A DNA stretch of 52,941 nucleotides, taken from the NCBI GenBank assembly GCA_019428905.1, contig JAHYJN010000015.1, positions 1 to 52,941 on the forward strand. The letters are read 5' to 3'. The translations under genes and the position numbers were made by a program. This DNA is from Candidatus Brevefilum sp. (GTDB lineage: Bacteria; Chloroflexota; Anaerolineae; Anaerolineales; Anaerolineaceae). How positions within the stretch are numbered: position 1 is the first letter of the stretch; every line of letters begins with the position of its first letter. Below the pieces are notes generated by a model, which worked only from the letters and a program-made list of their open reading frames with translations, was not told the origin of the DNA and made no database searches. Of this stretch, positions 26,123-35,500 are shown one piece after another.

Positions 26123-27228
26123 TCAAGATAGATAAAGCTCATCTGGAGATTGCGGCAGCCAGTCATCCCGGTGTAACGGGCAAAAAGAACGAAGACCGTT
26201 ACGGGGTGGCCCCATTTTTGACCGGCCCAAAAGGTCAGACGCCTGCGGTGTTGGCTGTGCTGTGCGATGGGATTGGCGGGCATCGCGCGGGTGAGGTGGC
26301 GGCACAGATGGGGGTGTCGATCATCACCGAAACGGTTGCTGCAAGTGACGCCAGCCAGCCGGTCAAAACGTTGGAAGGGGCCATCAGACGCGCCAACCAT
26401 GCCATTTACGAAGCGTCCCTGTCAGACCAGGGGCGAAAAGGGATGGGCGCGACCTGTGCCTGTGCCTGGGTGATTGGTGACCGGTTGTATACTGCCAACC
26501 TCGGCGATTCGCGCATCTACCTTGTGCGTAAGGGGCATATCTTGCAGCTCTCAACGGACCACACCTGGATCCAGGAGGCATTTGATGCGGGGATCATCGA
26601 TGAAGCCCAGGGCGAGACCCATCCCAATGCGCATGTCATTCGCCGCTACCTGGGGTCTCCCACTCCCCCGCACCCTGATTTTCGCCTGTGGTTTTTTGAA
26701 GGGGAGGGCGATGCTGAGGCTTTGAACAATCAGGGGTTGCCTTTAACGCCAGGTGACATTGTGCTGGTGTGCAGCGATGGGCTAACAGACCTGGTTTCTG
26801 ATGAAGAGATCCGTCTGATGATCAAAGCTAAGCCCCTGGACGAGGTGCCAAAGGCCCTGATTAATTTGGCCAATACCCGTGGTGGACATGACAACATCAC
26901 GGTTGTGACATTGAGTGTCCCCGGAAGGTCGGTACGGGGGAAAAGCAAGTCTCGTCAACGCCGTTGGGTGGTCGGGTGCCTGGCTGTGCTGGCTCTCTTG
27001 CTGGTATTGGTGGGGGCGGTGTATTTTGGGGGGCGCTGGCGGGCTGGCAGGGTTGTGCCAACAGTGACCGCCTCGCCGACCATAACCCAACCACCCCCGA
27101 CGCATATCCCGGTTGAAGTCCAGCTCACGCTGACGCCCACAGCAGCGGCTACACCGACCAGCTTGGAAGGCTTGGCGACCCTGCGCCCCACCATCACCCC
27201 CTGGCCAACCCATACCCTGGCCCCTTAA
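26119..27228 (+). CDS. PP2C-family Ser/Thr phosphatase with membrane helix and Thr/Pro-rich tail
   Basis: A 369-residue metal-dependent protein phosphatase. The metal-binding motifs are in order: KKNEDRYG, CDGIGGHRAGE, LYTANLGDSRIYL, CSDGLTDLV and GGHDNITVV. A transmembrane helix (about 284-305, VVGCLAVLALLLVLVGAVYF) and an outer Thr/Pro-rich tail follow, so the catalytic domain lies inside the cell. Its coupling to the upstream FHA protein suggests both act on the same phosphorylated targets. No serine/threonine kinase gene is in the window, so the partner kinase must be elsewhere. Confidence 0.9.
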   Translation: MIKIDKAHLEIAAASHPGVTGKKNEDRYGVAPFLTGPKGQTPAVLAVLCDGIGGHRAGEVAAQMGVSIITETVAASDASQPVKTLEGAIRRANHAIYEASLSDQGRKGMGATCACAWVIGDRLYTANLGDSRIYLVRKGHILQLSTDHTWIQEAFDAGIIDEAQGETHPNAHVIRRYLGSPTPPHPDFRLWFFEGEGDAEALNNQGLPLTPGDIVLVCSDGLTDLVSDEEIRLMIKAKPLDEVPKALINLANTRGGHDNITVVTLSVPGRSVRGKSKSRQRRWVVGCLAVLALLLVLVGAVYFGGRWRAGRVVPTVTASPTITQPPPTHIPVEVQLTLTPTAAATPTSLEGLATLRPTITPWPTHTLAP

Positions 27229-27287
27229 TTGGATCAGGGTTGAAGGTCTTGTGGCTAACTAGCGGGTATCCCAGGAGAAGGTAACGA

Positions 27288-27419
27288 GTGAAGAATTCAC
27301 TGAACATTGTTGGTAGGATCGGTGACCTGGTAACAGGCGATTGCCTGCTGATTAAATGCAAACCCCTGCCCAGTTTTTATCCTACAACCCCAATTGACCC
27401 GGAGGTTAGGGGCCGATGA
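27288..27419 (+). CDS. Possible small ORF (43 aa) coupled to the DUF3267 gene
   Basis: GTG 27288 is preceded by GGAGAAGG at a good distance. The 43-codon frame ends in TGA 27417-27419, which overlaps the ATG of the next gene (ATGA). The product begins MKNSLNIVGRIGDLVTG and has two cysteines, and I recognise no family. The start signal and stop overlap make it more than a chance frame, but it could also be a leader for coupling. Confidence 0.4.
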   Translation: MKNSLNIVGRIGDLVTGDCLLIKCKPLPSFYPTTPIDPEVRGR

Positions 27420-28054
27420 CGCAGCCGTATGCCCACCGCACTTTGCCTGAAGGTTATGACCTTTATCGGACATTGGATTTAATCAAAGACCGTAAACTGC
27501 TGCTGATCCTGAGTGCGGCCAGTTTGGGACTGTTTCTTGCCTGTTGGGCAGGGCTGGTTTGGCTGCTGCAGCAGCTGCGACCGGATTTAACCCCGGGTCG
27601 TGGGAGTTTCGAGTTCAGGTTGTCTGGCATCGGTGGGGTGCTGATCCCACTTTTGGTGCTGTTGGGGGTGGTTTTCGCCATGGTGATCGTGCATGAAGCC
27701 ATCCACGGCGTGTGCTTCTGGCTGTTCACCGGCGGTCGGGTCAAATTTGCCTTTAAGGGCGCATACGCCTATGCGGCTGCGCCGGATTGGTATGTGTATA
27801 AACAGCCGTACAAGGTTGTCAGCCTGGCGCCGTTGGTACTGATCACGGTTCTGGGGTTGTTGGCACTGTTGTGGGTGCCAGCGAACTGGGTGGCACCCCT
27901 GATGCTGCTGATCGCGATGAACGCCTCCGGTGCGGTCGGGGATATCTATGTGGTCTTTTTGTTAACCAAGCTGCCAGGGGAAGCGCTCGTCCAGGATTTT
28001 GGCGAGCAGATGTTATTGTTCACCCGCAACGAAACACATCTGGGTGGCAATTAA
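27416..28054 (+). CDS. DUF3267 family membrane protein, putative zinc metalloprotease
   Basis: A 212-residue membrane protein with about four helices. HEAIHGVCFW (about residue 93) is an HExxH zinc motif at the start of a helix, as in DUF3267, which is related to M50-like membrane proteases. The C-terminal part contains NASGAVGDIYVVFLL, where the aspartate may be the third ligand. Activity is not proven for this family. GGAGG is present about ten bases upstream of ATG 27416. Confidence 0.78.
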   Translation: MTQPYAHRTLPEGYDLYRTLDLIKDRKLLLILSAASLGLFLACWAGLVWLLQQLRPDLTPGRGSFEFRLSGIGGVLIPLLVLLGVVFAMVIVHEAIHGVCFWLFTGGRVKFAFKGAYAYAAAPDWYVYKQPYKVVSLAPLVLITVLGLLALLWVPANWVAPLMLLIAMNASGAVGDIYVVFLLTKLPGEALVQDFGEQMLLFTRNETHLGGN

Positions 28055-28093
28055 TCTTAAATTTAATGTATGGGGGCGATGATTTCGTTGATC

Positions 28094-28849
28094 TTAGCCG
28101 TAGCGGCCTTCAATGTAACGTTGCGTGCGTGATTCGGTGGGGTTGGTGAACAGTTCTGCACCGATGCCGACCTCGATCAACTCGCCCTGCAAGAAAAAAG
28201 CTGCCGTATCTGCGGTGCGGGCGGCTTGCTGGACGGAGTGCGGCACGAGGACGATGGTGTAATCCTGTTTCAGATCCTGCAGGGAGTTCTCAACCTTGAG
28301 GGTTGAAATTGGGTCTAAACCGGAGGTGGGCTCATCGAGAAGGATCACTTCTGGCTGTTGGATCAGGCTGCGCGCCAGGCATAAGCGCTGCTGCTGCCCA
28401 CCAGAGAGTGAAATGGCGGGTTCGTCGAGCCGGTCTTTGACTTCATCCCACAGGGCAGATTGCACCAGGCTGCGTTCGACACTTTCTTCAATCAAGACAG
28501 CATCGCGCACCCCAGCCAGCTCGAATCCGTAGGTCAGGTTGCGCCTAATGCTGAAGGGCAGCACGACCGGGCGGGCAAACACCATCCCCACTTTGCGGCG
28601 CAGGTTGATCACATCCACTTTTTTATCTAGGATGTTGATCCCATCAAACAAGATTTGGCCCTTGGTGGATTTGACGTCAGCCAGGTCATTCAGACGGTTG
28701 ATGCTGCGCAGCAGGGTGGACTTTCCCCCGCCAGCCGGGCCGAACAGCACGGTTAACTGGTTGGCTGGGATATGCAGGTTGATATGCCTGAGGGACTCTG
28801 TACCATCAGAGTATTCAATCGAGAAATCTTCAATAACGATCTTATCCAT
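28094..28849 (-). CDS. pstB: Phosphate ABC transporter ATPase PstB-like, operon copy
   Basis: A 251-residue ATPase that drives phosphate import through PstA and PstC. It carries Walker A GPAGGGKST (usual form GPSGCGKST), signature LSGGQQQR and Walker B VILLDEPTSGLDP. The switch His is in VPHSVQQAAR. Gene order on this strand is pstS, pstC, pstA, then this gene, which starts 3 bp after the pstA stop. It is less like standard PstB than the divergent copy at 31618. No phoU gene is in the window. Confidence 0.85.
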   Translation of the reverse strand: MDKIVIEDFSIEYSDGTESLRHINLHIPANQLTVLFGPAGGGKSTLLRSINRLNDLADVKSTKGQILFDGINILDKKVDVINLRRKVGMVFARPVVLPFSIRRNLTYGFELAGVRDAVLIEESVERSLVQSALWDEVKDRLDEPAISLSGGQQQRLCLARSLIQQPEVILLDEPTSGLDPISTLKVENSLQDLKQDYTIVLVPHSVQQAARTADTAAFFLQGELIEVGIGAELFTNPTESRTQRYIEGRYG

Positions 28850-28852
28850 GGG

Positions 28853-29713
28853 TCACCATTGGCGCTTTGCCCGGGCACGCGAGCGGATAATCGAGGCGAT
28901 CAGGTTCATCCCTAACACAAATACCAGCAAGACCAGAGCTGTGCCGAACTGGATCTGGATCGGCATCCCCGGCACCTGGGTGGCGATGACAAACAGGTGG
29001 TAGGGCAAGGCCATGGTGGCATCGGTCAGCGAAGTGGGCAGCTGGGGCAGGAAGAAAGCTGCGCCGGTAAACATGATCGGAGCTGTTTCACCGGCAGCGC
29101 GCTCCAAGCCCAGGATCACGCCGGTCAGGATACCCGGCATGGCTTCCGGCAGCACGATCTTACGGATGGTTTGTAAGCGGGTTCCACCCAGGGAAATGCT
29201 GACCACCCGGAATGATTGGGGTACCGCCCGCAGCGCTTCTTCAGCGGTGCTGATGATGACGGGCAGGGTCATGATGGCCAGCGTCATCGAGGCGGCCAGG
29301 ATGCTGGTGCCCAGCCTGAGAAAGAGCACAAACAAGCCCAAACCGAACAACCCATACACCACGGAGGGGATGCCGGACAGGTTGGTGATGGCAATCCGGA
29401 TGATGCGGGTGACCTGGTTGTCGGGTGCGTATTCCGAGAGATAAATGGCTGCGCCCAGCCCTAACGGGACGGCTAAAACGGCTGTGCCCACGGTCAGGTA
29501 AAATGTGCCGATGATCGCCGGCAGGATGCCGCCAGAACGCATCCCATCGTAAGGTGCACTGAAGATAAACTCAAACGAAATGGCCCCAGCCCCCATCGAA
29601 AAGATGTATACCACGATCAGGATGATGAAGACCACCGTCAGGCTCGCCACCAGGCTCATGCCGGCAAAGGCCACTTTTTGAACGACCATGCGCTTTTTAG
29701 ACGAGTGGTTCAT
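28853..29713 (-). CDS. pstA: Phosphate ABC transporter permease PstA
   Basis: A 286-residue inner-membrane permease with six helices. The start at 29713 gives MNHSSKKRM and overlaps the pstC end by 4 bp; an open frame further upstream to 30052 is only the shadow of pstC. The binding-protein-dependent permease loop is seen in FRVVSISLGGTRLQTIRKIVLPEAMPG with its EAA-type Gly. FIFSAPYDGMRSGGILPAI is a typical PstA opening of the periplasmic face. It forms the channel with PstC. Confidence 0.92.
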   Translation of the reverse strand: MNHSSKKRMVVQKVAFAGMSLVASLTVVFIILIVVYIFSMGAGAISFEFIFSAPYDGMRSGGILPAIIGTFYLTVGTAVLAVPLGLGAAIYLSEYAPDNQVTRIIRIAITNLSGIPSVVYGLFGLGLFVLFLRLGTSILAASMTLAIMTLPVIISTAEEALRAVPQSFRVVSISLGGTRLQTIRKIVLPEAMPGILTGVILGLERAAGETAPIMFTGAAFFLPQLPTSLTDATMALPYHLFVIATQVPGMPIQIQFGTALVLLVFVLGMNLIASIIRSRARAKRQW

Positions 29714-30648
29714 GACAGGATCCGTTCTGCGCGTTTTTTGACACGGAAAACCATGGCTGAGGCGATGATATTGACGATCAACGAGATCAAAAACAAGATC
29801 ACCCCGATCAGGAACAGGACGTGATAATGGACGCTGCCCTTGGCAACCTCGCCCATCTCTGCGGCAATGGTGGCGGTCATCGTGCGGGTTGGCATGAGAA
29901 TGGCGCTCAAGCTTCTGACCATCACGGGTGCGTTGCCGGTGACCATCATCACGGTCATGGTTTCCCCGATGGCCCGCCCAACGCCGAGCATAACGCCCGT
30001 TAGCACACCTGAGCGCGCAGCTGGCAGGGTGACCCGCATGATCGTCTGCCAACGGGTGGCGCCGATCGCCAGTGCTGCATCTCGGTATGAGCGGGGAACG
30101 CTATCGAGGGCGTCTTCAGCGACGGAGACGATGGTTGGGATGGCAATGAGTCCCAGTAGGATGGACCCCGCCAGCGCGGTCAACCCGGTGGGCAGGTCGA
30201 GCAGCACCCGCAGTTGGGGGGCCAGTGCGATGATGCCGATGAAACCGAGCACCACCGAGGGCAAGCCGGCCAGGATCTCGATGATGGGTTTGAGGACTTC
30301 ACGCATCCAGCGTGGGGCAATTTCCGAGATGTAAATGGCGGTGGCCAACCCGATTGGGACGGCGAACAGTGTTGCCCCGACGGTGACGAGTAAGGATCCA
30401 CCGATCAACGGCAGGATGCCATAATAGCCCTCGATGGGATACCAACGGGCTGAAAACAAGACACTCAGCGGCACTTCCCCCACGGCCGCGATGCCCTCAC
30501 TCATCAGGAAGTAAAAGATCATAATCACAAACACAATTGCCGAGTACCCCATGGCTTTAACAACGGCCGTGATCAGGATTTCGATCGCTTGGGAAAAGAT
30601 CGCCTGTGCTTTACGCTGTTGTGGTCCGGGGATAAAGGGTGTGTCCAT
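29710..30648 (-). CDS. pstC: Phosphate ABC transporter permease PstC
   Basis: A 312-residue permease with six helices. ATG 30648 (MDTPFIPGPQQRKAQ) is preferred over the open frame to 30726, which runs into pstS. The coupling loop SYRDAALAIGATRWQTIMRVTLPAARSG is characteristic, as is FSARWYPIEGYYGILPLIGGSLL. Its 12 bp gap to pstS and 4 bp overlap with pstA show a tight operon. Confidence 0.92.
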   Translation of the reverse strand: MDTPFIPGPQQRKAQAIFSQAIEILITAVVKAMGYSAIVFVIMIFYFLMSEGIAAVGEVPLSVLFSARWYPIEGYYGILPLIGGSLLVTVGATLFAVPIGLATAIYISEIAPRWMREVLKPIIEILAGLPSVVLGFIGIIALAPQLRVLLDLPTGLTALAGSILLGLIAIPTIVSVAEDALDSVPRSYRDAALAIGATRWQTIMRVTLPAARSGVLTGVMLGVGRAIGETMTVMMVTGNAPVMVRSLSAILMPTRTMTATIAAEMGEVAKGSVHYHVLFLIGVILFLISLIVNIIASAMVFRVKKRAERILS

Positions 30649-30659
30649 GTTATTTGGGG

Positions 30660-31550
30660 TCAAGGTGTGATGGCTACAAAACCGAGGTCCGTGATGATGC
30701 TTTGTCCTGCTGGGGAGAGGATCCAAGCGAGGTAGGCTTTGATGGCGTCTTGGGGTTCTCCATTGGTGTAAACATACAGGTCACGAGCGATGGCGTAAGT
30801 CCCCTGGGTGACAGAGTCGATCGAGGGGAAGACGATTGGACTTTCGGGATTGGTCTTGATGCCCAGCACTTTGACCTCCGGTGTGACATACCCCAAACCA
30901 TCATAACCGATGGCGTTCGGGTTATCACGGACTTCGGCGATGATCCCTTCGGAGGACGGCAGCAAGAGGGTGGTGGGGTCAAAAAAGGATTTGTTCTCCG
31001 GGTTGCTCAAGCGTAAGACGGTTTCGAGGAAATAAACGTGGGTGCCTGAATTGGTTTCACGCGAGACGCGCACGATCGGGCGGTCCTCGCCGCCGAGCTC
31101 CTGCCAGTTTGAATATTTGCCCTGGTAGATATCCGAAACCTGCTGCAGGGTGAGATGATTGATGGGGTTGCTGGTGTTGACGATCACGGCGATGGCATCG
31201 CTTGCCACGATCAGCTCGTAGGGTTCAATCCCCAGGCTGAGGGCTTGATCAATCTCTTCTTGTTTGATCCTGCGGGAGGCGTTGGCGATATCAACGGTGT
31301 TGTTTAATAAGGCCGCGATCCCGGTGCCTGAGCCGCCCCCGGTAATCGATATCGAGATATTTCCATTTTCCTTCTGGTAAGCTTCAGCCCAGGCCAAAGC
31401 TAGGTTAACCATGGTATCGGAGCCTTTGACTTCAATCTGTGCATTGGCAGTATCGCCAACGGGAGTATCCGCGCTTGGGGATGACGGCACACAGGCGGTT
31501 ATCAGGAGCCCTACCAGAATGAGGATGATCCAATGTCGAGTTTTCAGCAT
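30660..31550 (-). CDS. pstS: Phosphate-binding lipoprotein PstS
   Basis: A 296-residue substrate-binding protein that captures phosphate outside the membrane. A lipobox (LLITAC, Cys20) anchors it. The ligand site is seen in VKGSDTMVNLA, then GGGSGTGIAALL and RETNSGTHVYF; these serine and threonine contacts are typical of PstS. First gene of the pstSCAB operon. TATAAT on this strand (31563-31558) lies only seven bases before the ATG, so the mRNA may be leaderless. Confidence 0.94.
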   Translation of the reverse strand: MLKTRHWIILILVGLLITACVPSSPSADTPVGDTANAQIEVKGSDTMVNLALAWAEAYQKENGNISISITGGGSGTGIAALLNNTVDIANASRRIKQEEIDQALSLGIEPYELIVASDAIAVIVNTSNPINHLTLQQVSDIYQGKYSNWQELGGEDRPIVRVSRETNSGTHVYFLETVLRLSNPENKSFFDPTTLLLPSSEGIIAEVRDNPNAIGYDGLGYVTPEVKVLGIKTNPESPIVFPSIDSVTQGTYAIARDLYVYTNGEPQDAIKAYLAWILSPAGQSIITDLGFVAITP

Positions 31551-31557
31551 CGATAGG

Positions 31558-31611
31558 ATTATAGCCTAAAAAGCTAATTTGATGCTGAGCTGGTATGGAT
31601 TAAGGTAAAAT
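31558..31611. promoter_or_regulatory. Divergent pst promoters, both apparently leaderless
   Basis: On the minus strand TATAAT (31563-31558) ends seven bases before pstS. On the plus strand TAAAAT (31606-31611) ends six bases before the ATG of the second ATPase gene. The usual spacing puts both transcription starts at or next to the start codons. No Pho-box repeat was recognised. Confidence 0.5.
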
Positions 31612-31617
31612 AGTCAC

Positions 31618-32388
31618 ATGAGTGGAATGGCTCACCCCGTGTTATCGATCTCGCATTTGAATGTGTATTACGGTGACGCATTGGCTTTGCGCGATATAAA
31701 TATGTCAATCCTACCCAATCAGGTGACGGCGCTGATCGGTCCTTCCGGGTGCGGGAAGTCCACCTTTTTGCGCTGCCTGAACCGCATGAATGACACCATC
31801 AAAAGCGCCCGGGTGGAGGGTGAAATCCTGTTTGATGGGCAGGATATCTACGAAGCTGAAACGGACCTGGCGCATTTACGTCAACGTATCGGCATGGTGT
31901 TTCAGAAGCCTAACCCTTTCCCAAAATCGATCTATGACAATGTGGCCTTTGGTCCACGCGTAACCGGCATGCAGATGAAGAAGGGGGAACTGGATCAGCT
32001 GGTCGAAGGGTGCCTGGTGGGGGCGGCTCTGTGGGATGATGTGAAGGATCTGCTGTATGACGACGCCATGAACCTGTCCTTGGGGCAGCAGCAGCGGCTG
32101 TGCATCGCGCGGGTATTGGCGGTGCAACCGGAAGTGATCTTGATGGATGAGCCGGCTTCAGCCCTGGACCCGATTGCCACAGAGGCGATTGAGGAATTGA
32201 TCGCAATATTGAAAAAGGATTACACGATCGTGATCGTGACGCATAATATGCAGCAGGCGGCGCGCGTTTCCGATTACACCGGTCTGTTCTGGCTGGGGGA
32301 ACTGGTTGAGTTCTCACCGACGGCACAGATGTTCACCAACCCCAAGGAAAAGATCTCAGAGGACTACATTACCGGCAGAATGGGGTAA
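31618..32388 (+). CDS. pstB: Second, divergent PstB-like ATPase with altered signature (LSLGQ)
   Basis: A 256-residue ATPase that otherwise fits PstB closely: Walker [39 protein letters not shown], Walker [14 protein letters not shown] and switch His in [10 protein letters not shown]. The signature is LSLGQQQR, with the first glycine changed to leucine, which normally lowers ATP turnover. It is transcribed away from pstSCAB. It may form a mixed dimer with the operon copy or serve as an alternative ATPase; a wrong base is possible but the rest of the gene is intact. Confidence 0.88.
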   Translation: MSGMAHPVLSISHLNVYYGDALALRDINMSILPNQVTALIGPSGCGKSTFLRCLNRMNDTIKSARVEGEILFDGQDIYEAETDLAHLRQRIGMVFQKPNPFPKSIYDNVAFGPRVTGMQMKKGELDQLVEGCLVGAALWDDVKDLLYDDAMNLSLGQQQRLCIARVLAVQPEVILMDEPASALDPIATEAIEELIAILKKDYTIVIVTHNMQQAARVSDYTGLFWLGELVEFSPTAQMFTNPKEKISEDYITGRMG

Positions 32389-32597
32389 GAGTGGGTTAAA
32401 TCTGAATCAGATGCTTTAAAATGTGGGGGACTTATGCTATACTTTAATTATCGAAATTTTCACCGCAACAAAACAAGTTGATCACTGAAAAAGACAATAG
32501 GTGGGCAGTCTTTTTAAATCGCAGGTCCTTACTTCACTCTAGGATAAATTTTCCTATCCTTTGAGCGAGAAGGTGTAATTCTTGGAGGTGATCCAGG
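32389..32597 (+). promoter_or_regulatory. Promoter and leader of the hybrid kinase gene
   Basis: An extended -10 (TGC-TATACT, box at 32438-32443) predicts a leader of about 150 bases before ATG 32598, which has TTGGAGGTGATCC upstream, a near-perfect anti-16S match. The long leader has a possible hairpin between 32536 and 32562 (AGGATAA and TTATCCT-like arms). Confidence 0.4.
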
Positions 32598-35500
32598 ATG
32601 GGTGAAATGATTAAAACAAGTAGACGTGAGGCTGAAGACTTACTCAAAGTAGCACAAAATGCTGAAGTCTCTTATCAATGGGAGCAGGCTATCGACATTT
32701 ATACCCATTTGCTAGAATCTGATCCTTCTGATGAAGAACAGGCATTATTTTTGAAAGGAAGGATAGCGTGTTTTCAACACCTGGGTGAAACTCACGAGGC
32801 ACAGCTTGATGTTTACCAGCTCTTCTCGGTAGCAAAAGCATTAAAGTGCCAGATTACCGAAGTGGAAGCCTTGGTCACTCAGGCTGAATTGGATTACCAT
32901 CATGGCCGATTGAAACAAGCCTGTCGTAATGGCCAGAAGGCTTTAAAGATCTCTCAAGGCTGTGAAAACAGTGAATTGATTGCCGCAAGTCTATTCACTC
33001 TTGTACCTGTTTACACTGAAATGATAAAACTCACGAAAGCGATCGCGTGTGCAGAACAAGCCGTTGCGTTGTATGAATCAATGGGTGATTTAAAGAGAAA
33101 ATCAAGGGTGGAGATACGTTTAGGCTTTTGTCATGTCTTATCTGGAAATGTTGATATTGGCAAGATGATATGTGAGCGAAGTCTTGAAGTCACCATGGAA
33201 CTTGATAATCTCATTTATCAAGGGATTACGTTAAATATCCTGGCTAACACAGAAACCGATTTATCAAAGCGGCTAATTTATTATCGAAAAGCGCTGAAAT
33301 CCTTTGAGATTTCACGGGATTTTAACTTACTTGCATTACTTGAATTTAATGTTGGATTAAGCTACTTGGAATTGGGACTTTTCAACCGTGCTGCTGAGTT
33401 GATTGGTAACGCCTGTGATTTTGCACGCAGAACCAGAAAATATAACTTTCTCACCCATTATCTGTTTTTTTATGCGTTCTGTTACATCCGTCTGGGAGTC
33501 CCAGACAAGGTTCATGATGTCATCAAAGAATATCACTTATTATTAGATTTAGCAGATCAAGATGTAAGTACCGCCCCATTTTATTACGCCCTGAATGCAT
33601 ATTATTATCTTTTAGTAGGGAAAGGTGGAAAGGCTGAAAAATATGGCTTAATGGCAATTGAAGGTTTTCAAAAAATCGCTATGGGTTCTGGCTTGCAGGT
33701 ATTAGTTGAAATAGCCAATCTTTACCTCGCACAGGGGAGAATTGAGAAGGCTTTAAGCACCACTCAAAAAGGGGTGTTAATTTTCCAAGAATTTTATCGT
33801 CCAACCTGGTATTTTCCACCCCAAAACATCTGGCTGGCTCATTACAAATCCCTGAGAGCATGTAAACACGGACTGGATGACCCAGATGAGATCTGGCTAG
33901 CCATCGATCAGGCTTTATGTTTGCTGCTATCGGGAATCAGTGAACTTAGTGATGATGGCTTACGCCGAAATTTTTTCACTAAGATCCCTGAAAACCGTGA
34001 AATCATCCAGTTTTGGTTGCAGGAAGCACGAAAGCGAGGTGAACCGCTAAACCGCTTGACGACTCTAATTACCAATCGGGGTGGATTCCAAGAGGTATTC
34101 AAACGCTTGGTCGAGATTGGCAATCAAATGAATTTGATGCGTACGCCCTCAGAATTGGTTGATTTCATTATGAATGAGCTATTGGAGCTGACCGGTGCTG
34201 AACAGGTAGACCTGTTCTTGGTGGGTAAGAATGGCGCGTTTGACCTTGACCAACCCACGGCTGAGCATCATCTTTCTGGTCAGTCACTAAGACGGTTTCT
34301 CAAACGTATCCATCCGATCCTGGTTAAGGTCAAAGCGAGCGCCCAACCGCTTTTAGAATTCATTCCTGCTCAGGCCAAGCCGTTAAACCAACGTTCAGTC
34401 ATGTGTGTCCCAATGATCTTTTCCGGACAGATAACTGGACTGATCTATACCGAGATAAATGGGATATTTGGACGGTTTACCGAGCAGGATCTGGATCTGC
34501 TGAGCGCCTTTGCTAATCAAGCCGGGGTGGCTCTAAATAATGCTTTCTGGTCTCAAACGCTGGAAGATAAAGTAGAGGAACGCACAGCTGCACTGACAGC
34601 CGCCAACCTAGCTATTGAACAGAGCAATCACGAATTAGCTATTCTCAACAGCGTCAGTGAATCCCTGTCCAAGTCACTGGATTTAAGAGCCTTAACCCGC
34701 ATTATCGGTGATAAGCTGATTGACATCTTCGAAGTTGATTCAGGGTTGATCATGCTTTTAGACCCACAATCTAACCTGATTCATATCTCCTATGAATATG
34801 ATAAAAATGAAGGTGGATACATTGATGATAGGACACCATTTCCACTTGGTAAGGGGTTGTCATCTCGGGTGATCTTCTCCAAGCAACCGTTGCTGTTAAA
34901 CACGCTTGAAGAACAAATCGCAAATGGGGCTTATTTCGATACCGAGATCTTCGAAAAGGGCAACCGTGATTTCAGCCAATCCTGGTTGGGGGTTCCGATC
35001 CAGTACAAGGATCAAACCTTGGGATTGGTTGCCCTCGGCAATGATCGTCCTCATAGCTTCAATCAAGAAAATCTCAACCTTTTACAGATGGTAACTATAA
35101 ATATGGGTGCCTCAATCGTCAACGCACGCCTCTTTGATGAGACTACACACTTACTGGAAGAAACTGAACAGCGCAACGCTGAATTGGCCACAATCAATGC
35201 CGTCACACAGGAAATGGCGGGTGAATTGGCGATTGATGCTCTGATCCACCTGGTAGGGGATCAGATCCGGTCGATATTCCAGGCGGATATTGCATATTTG
35301 GCATTATTGGATGAAACCGGTGAAATGATCACTTTCCCTTACATATATGGTGAACCAAAAGCACCGATCAAATTTGGGCAGGGACTTACAAGTCGGATCA
35401 TTGAGTCAGGCGAATCATTGCTGATTAATGAAGCATTGAATGAAAAAACTCGAGACTTAGGTATCGATCCAATTGGCAAACAAGCCCAAGCATATTTAGG

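Noticed and set aside
29714-30052. Long N-terminal extension of PstA
   Set aside because: It lies wholly inside pstC and reads as His/Arg/Asp-rich shadow sequence; PstA homology starts at 29713.
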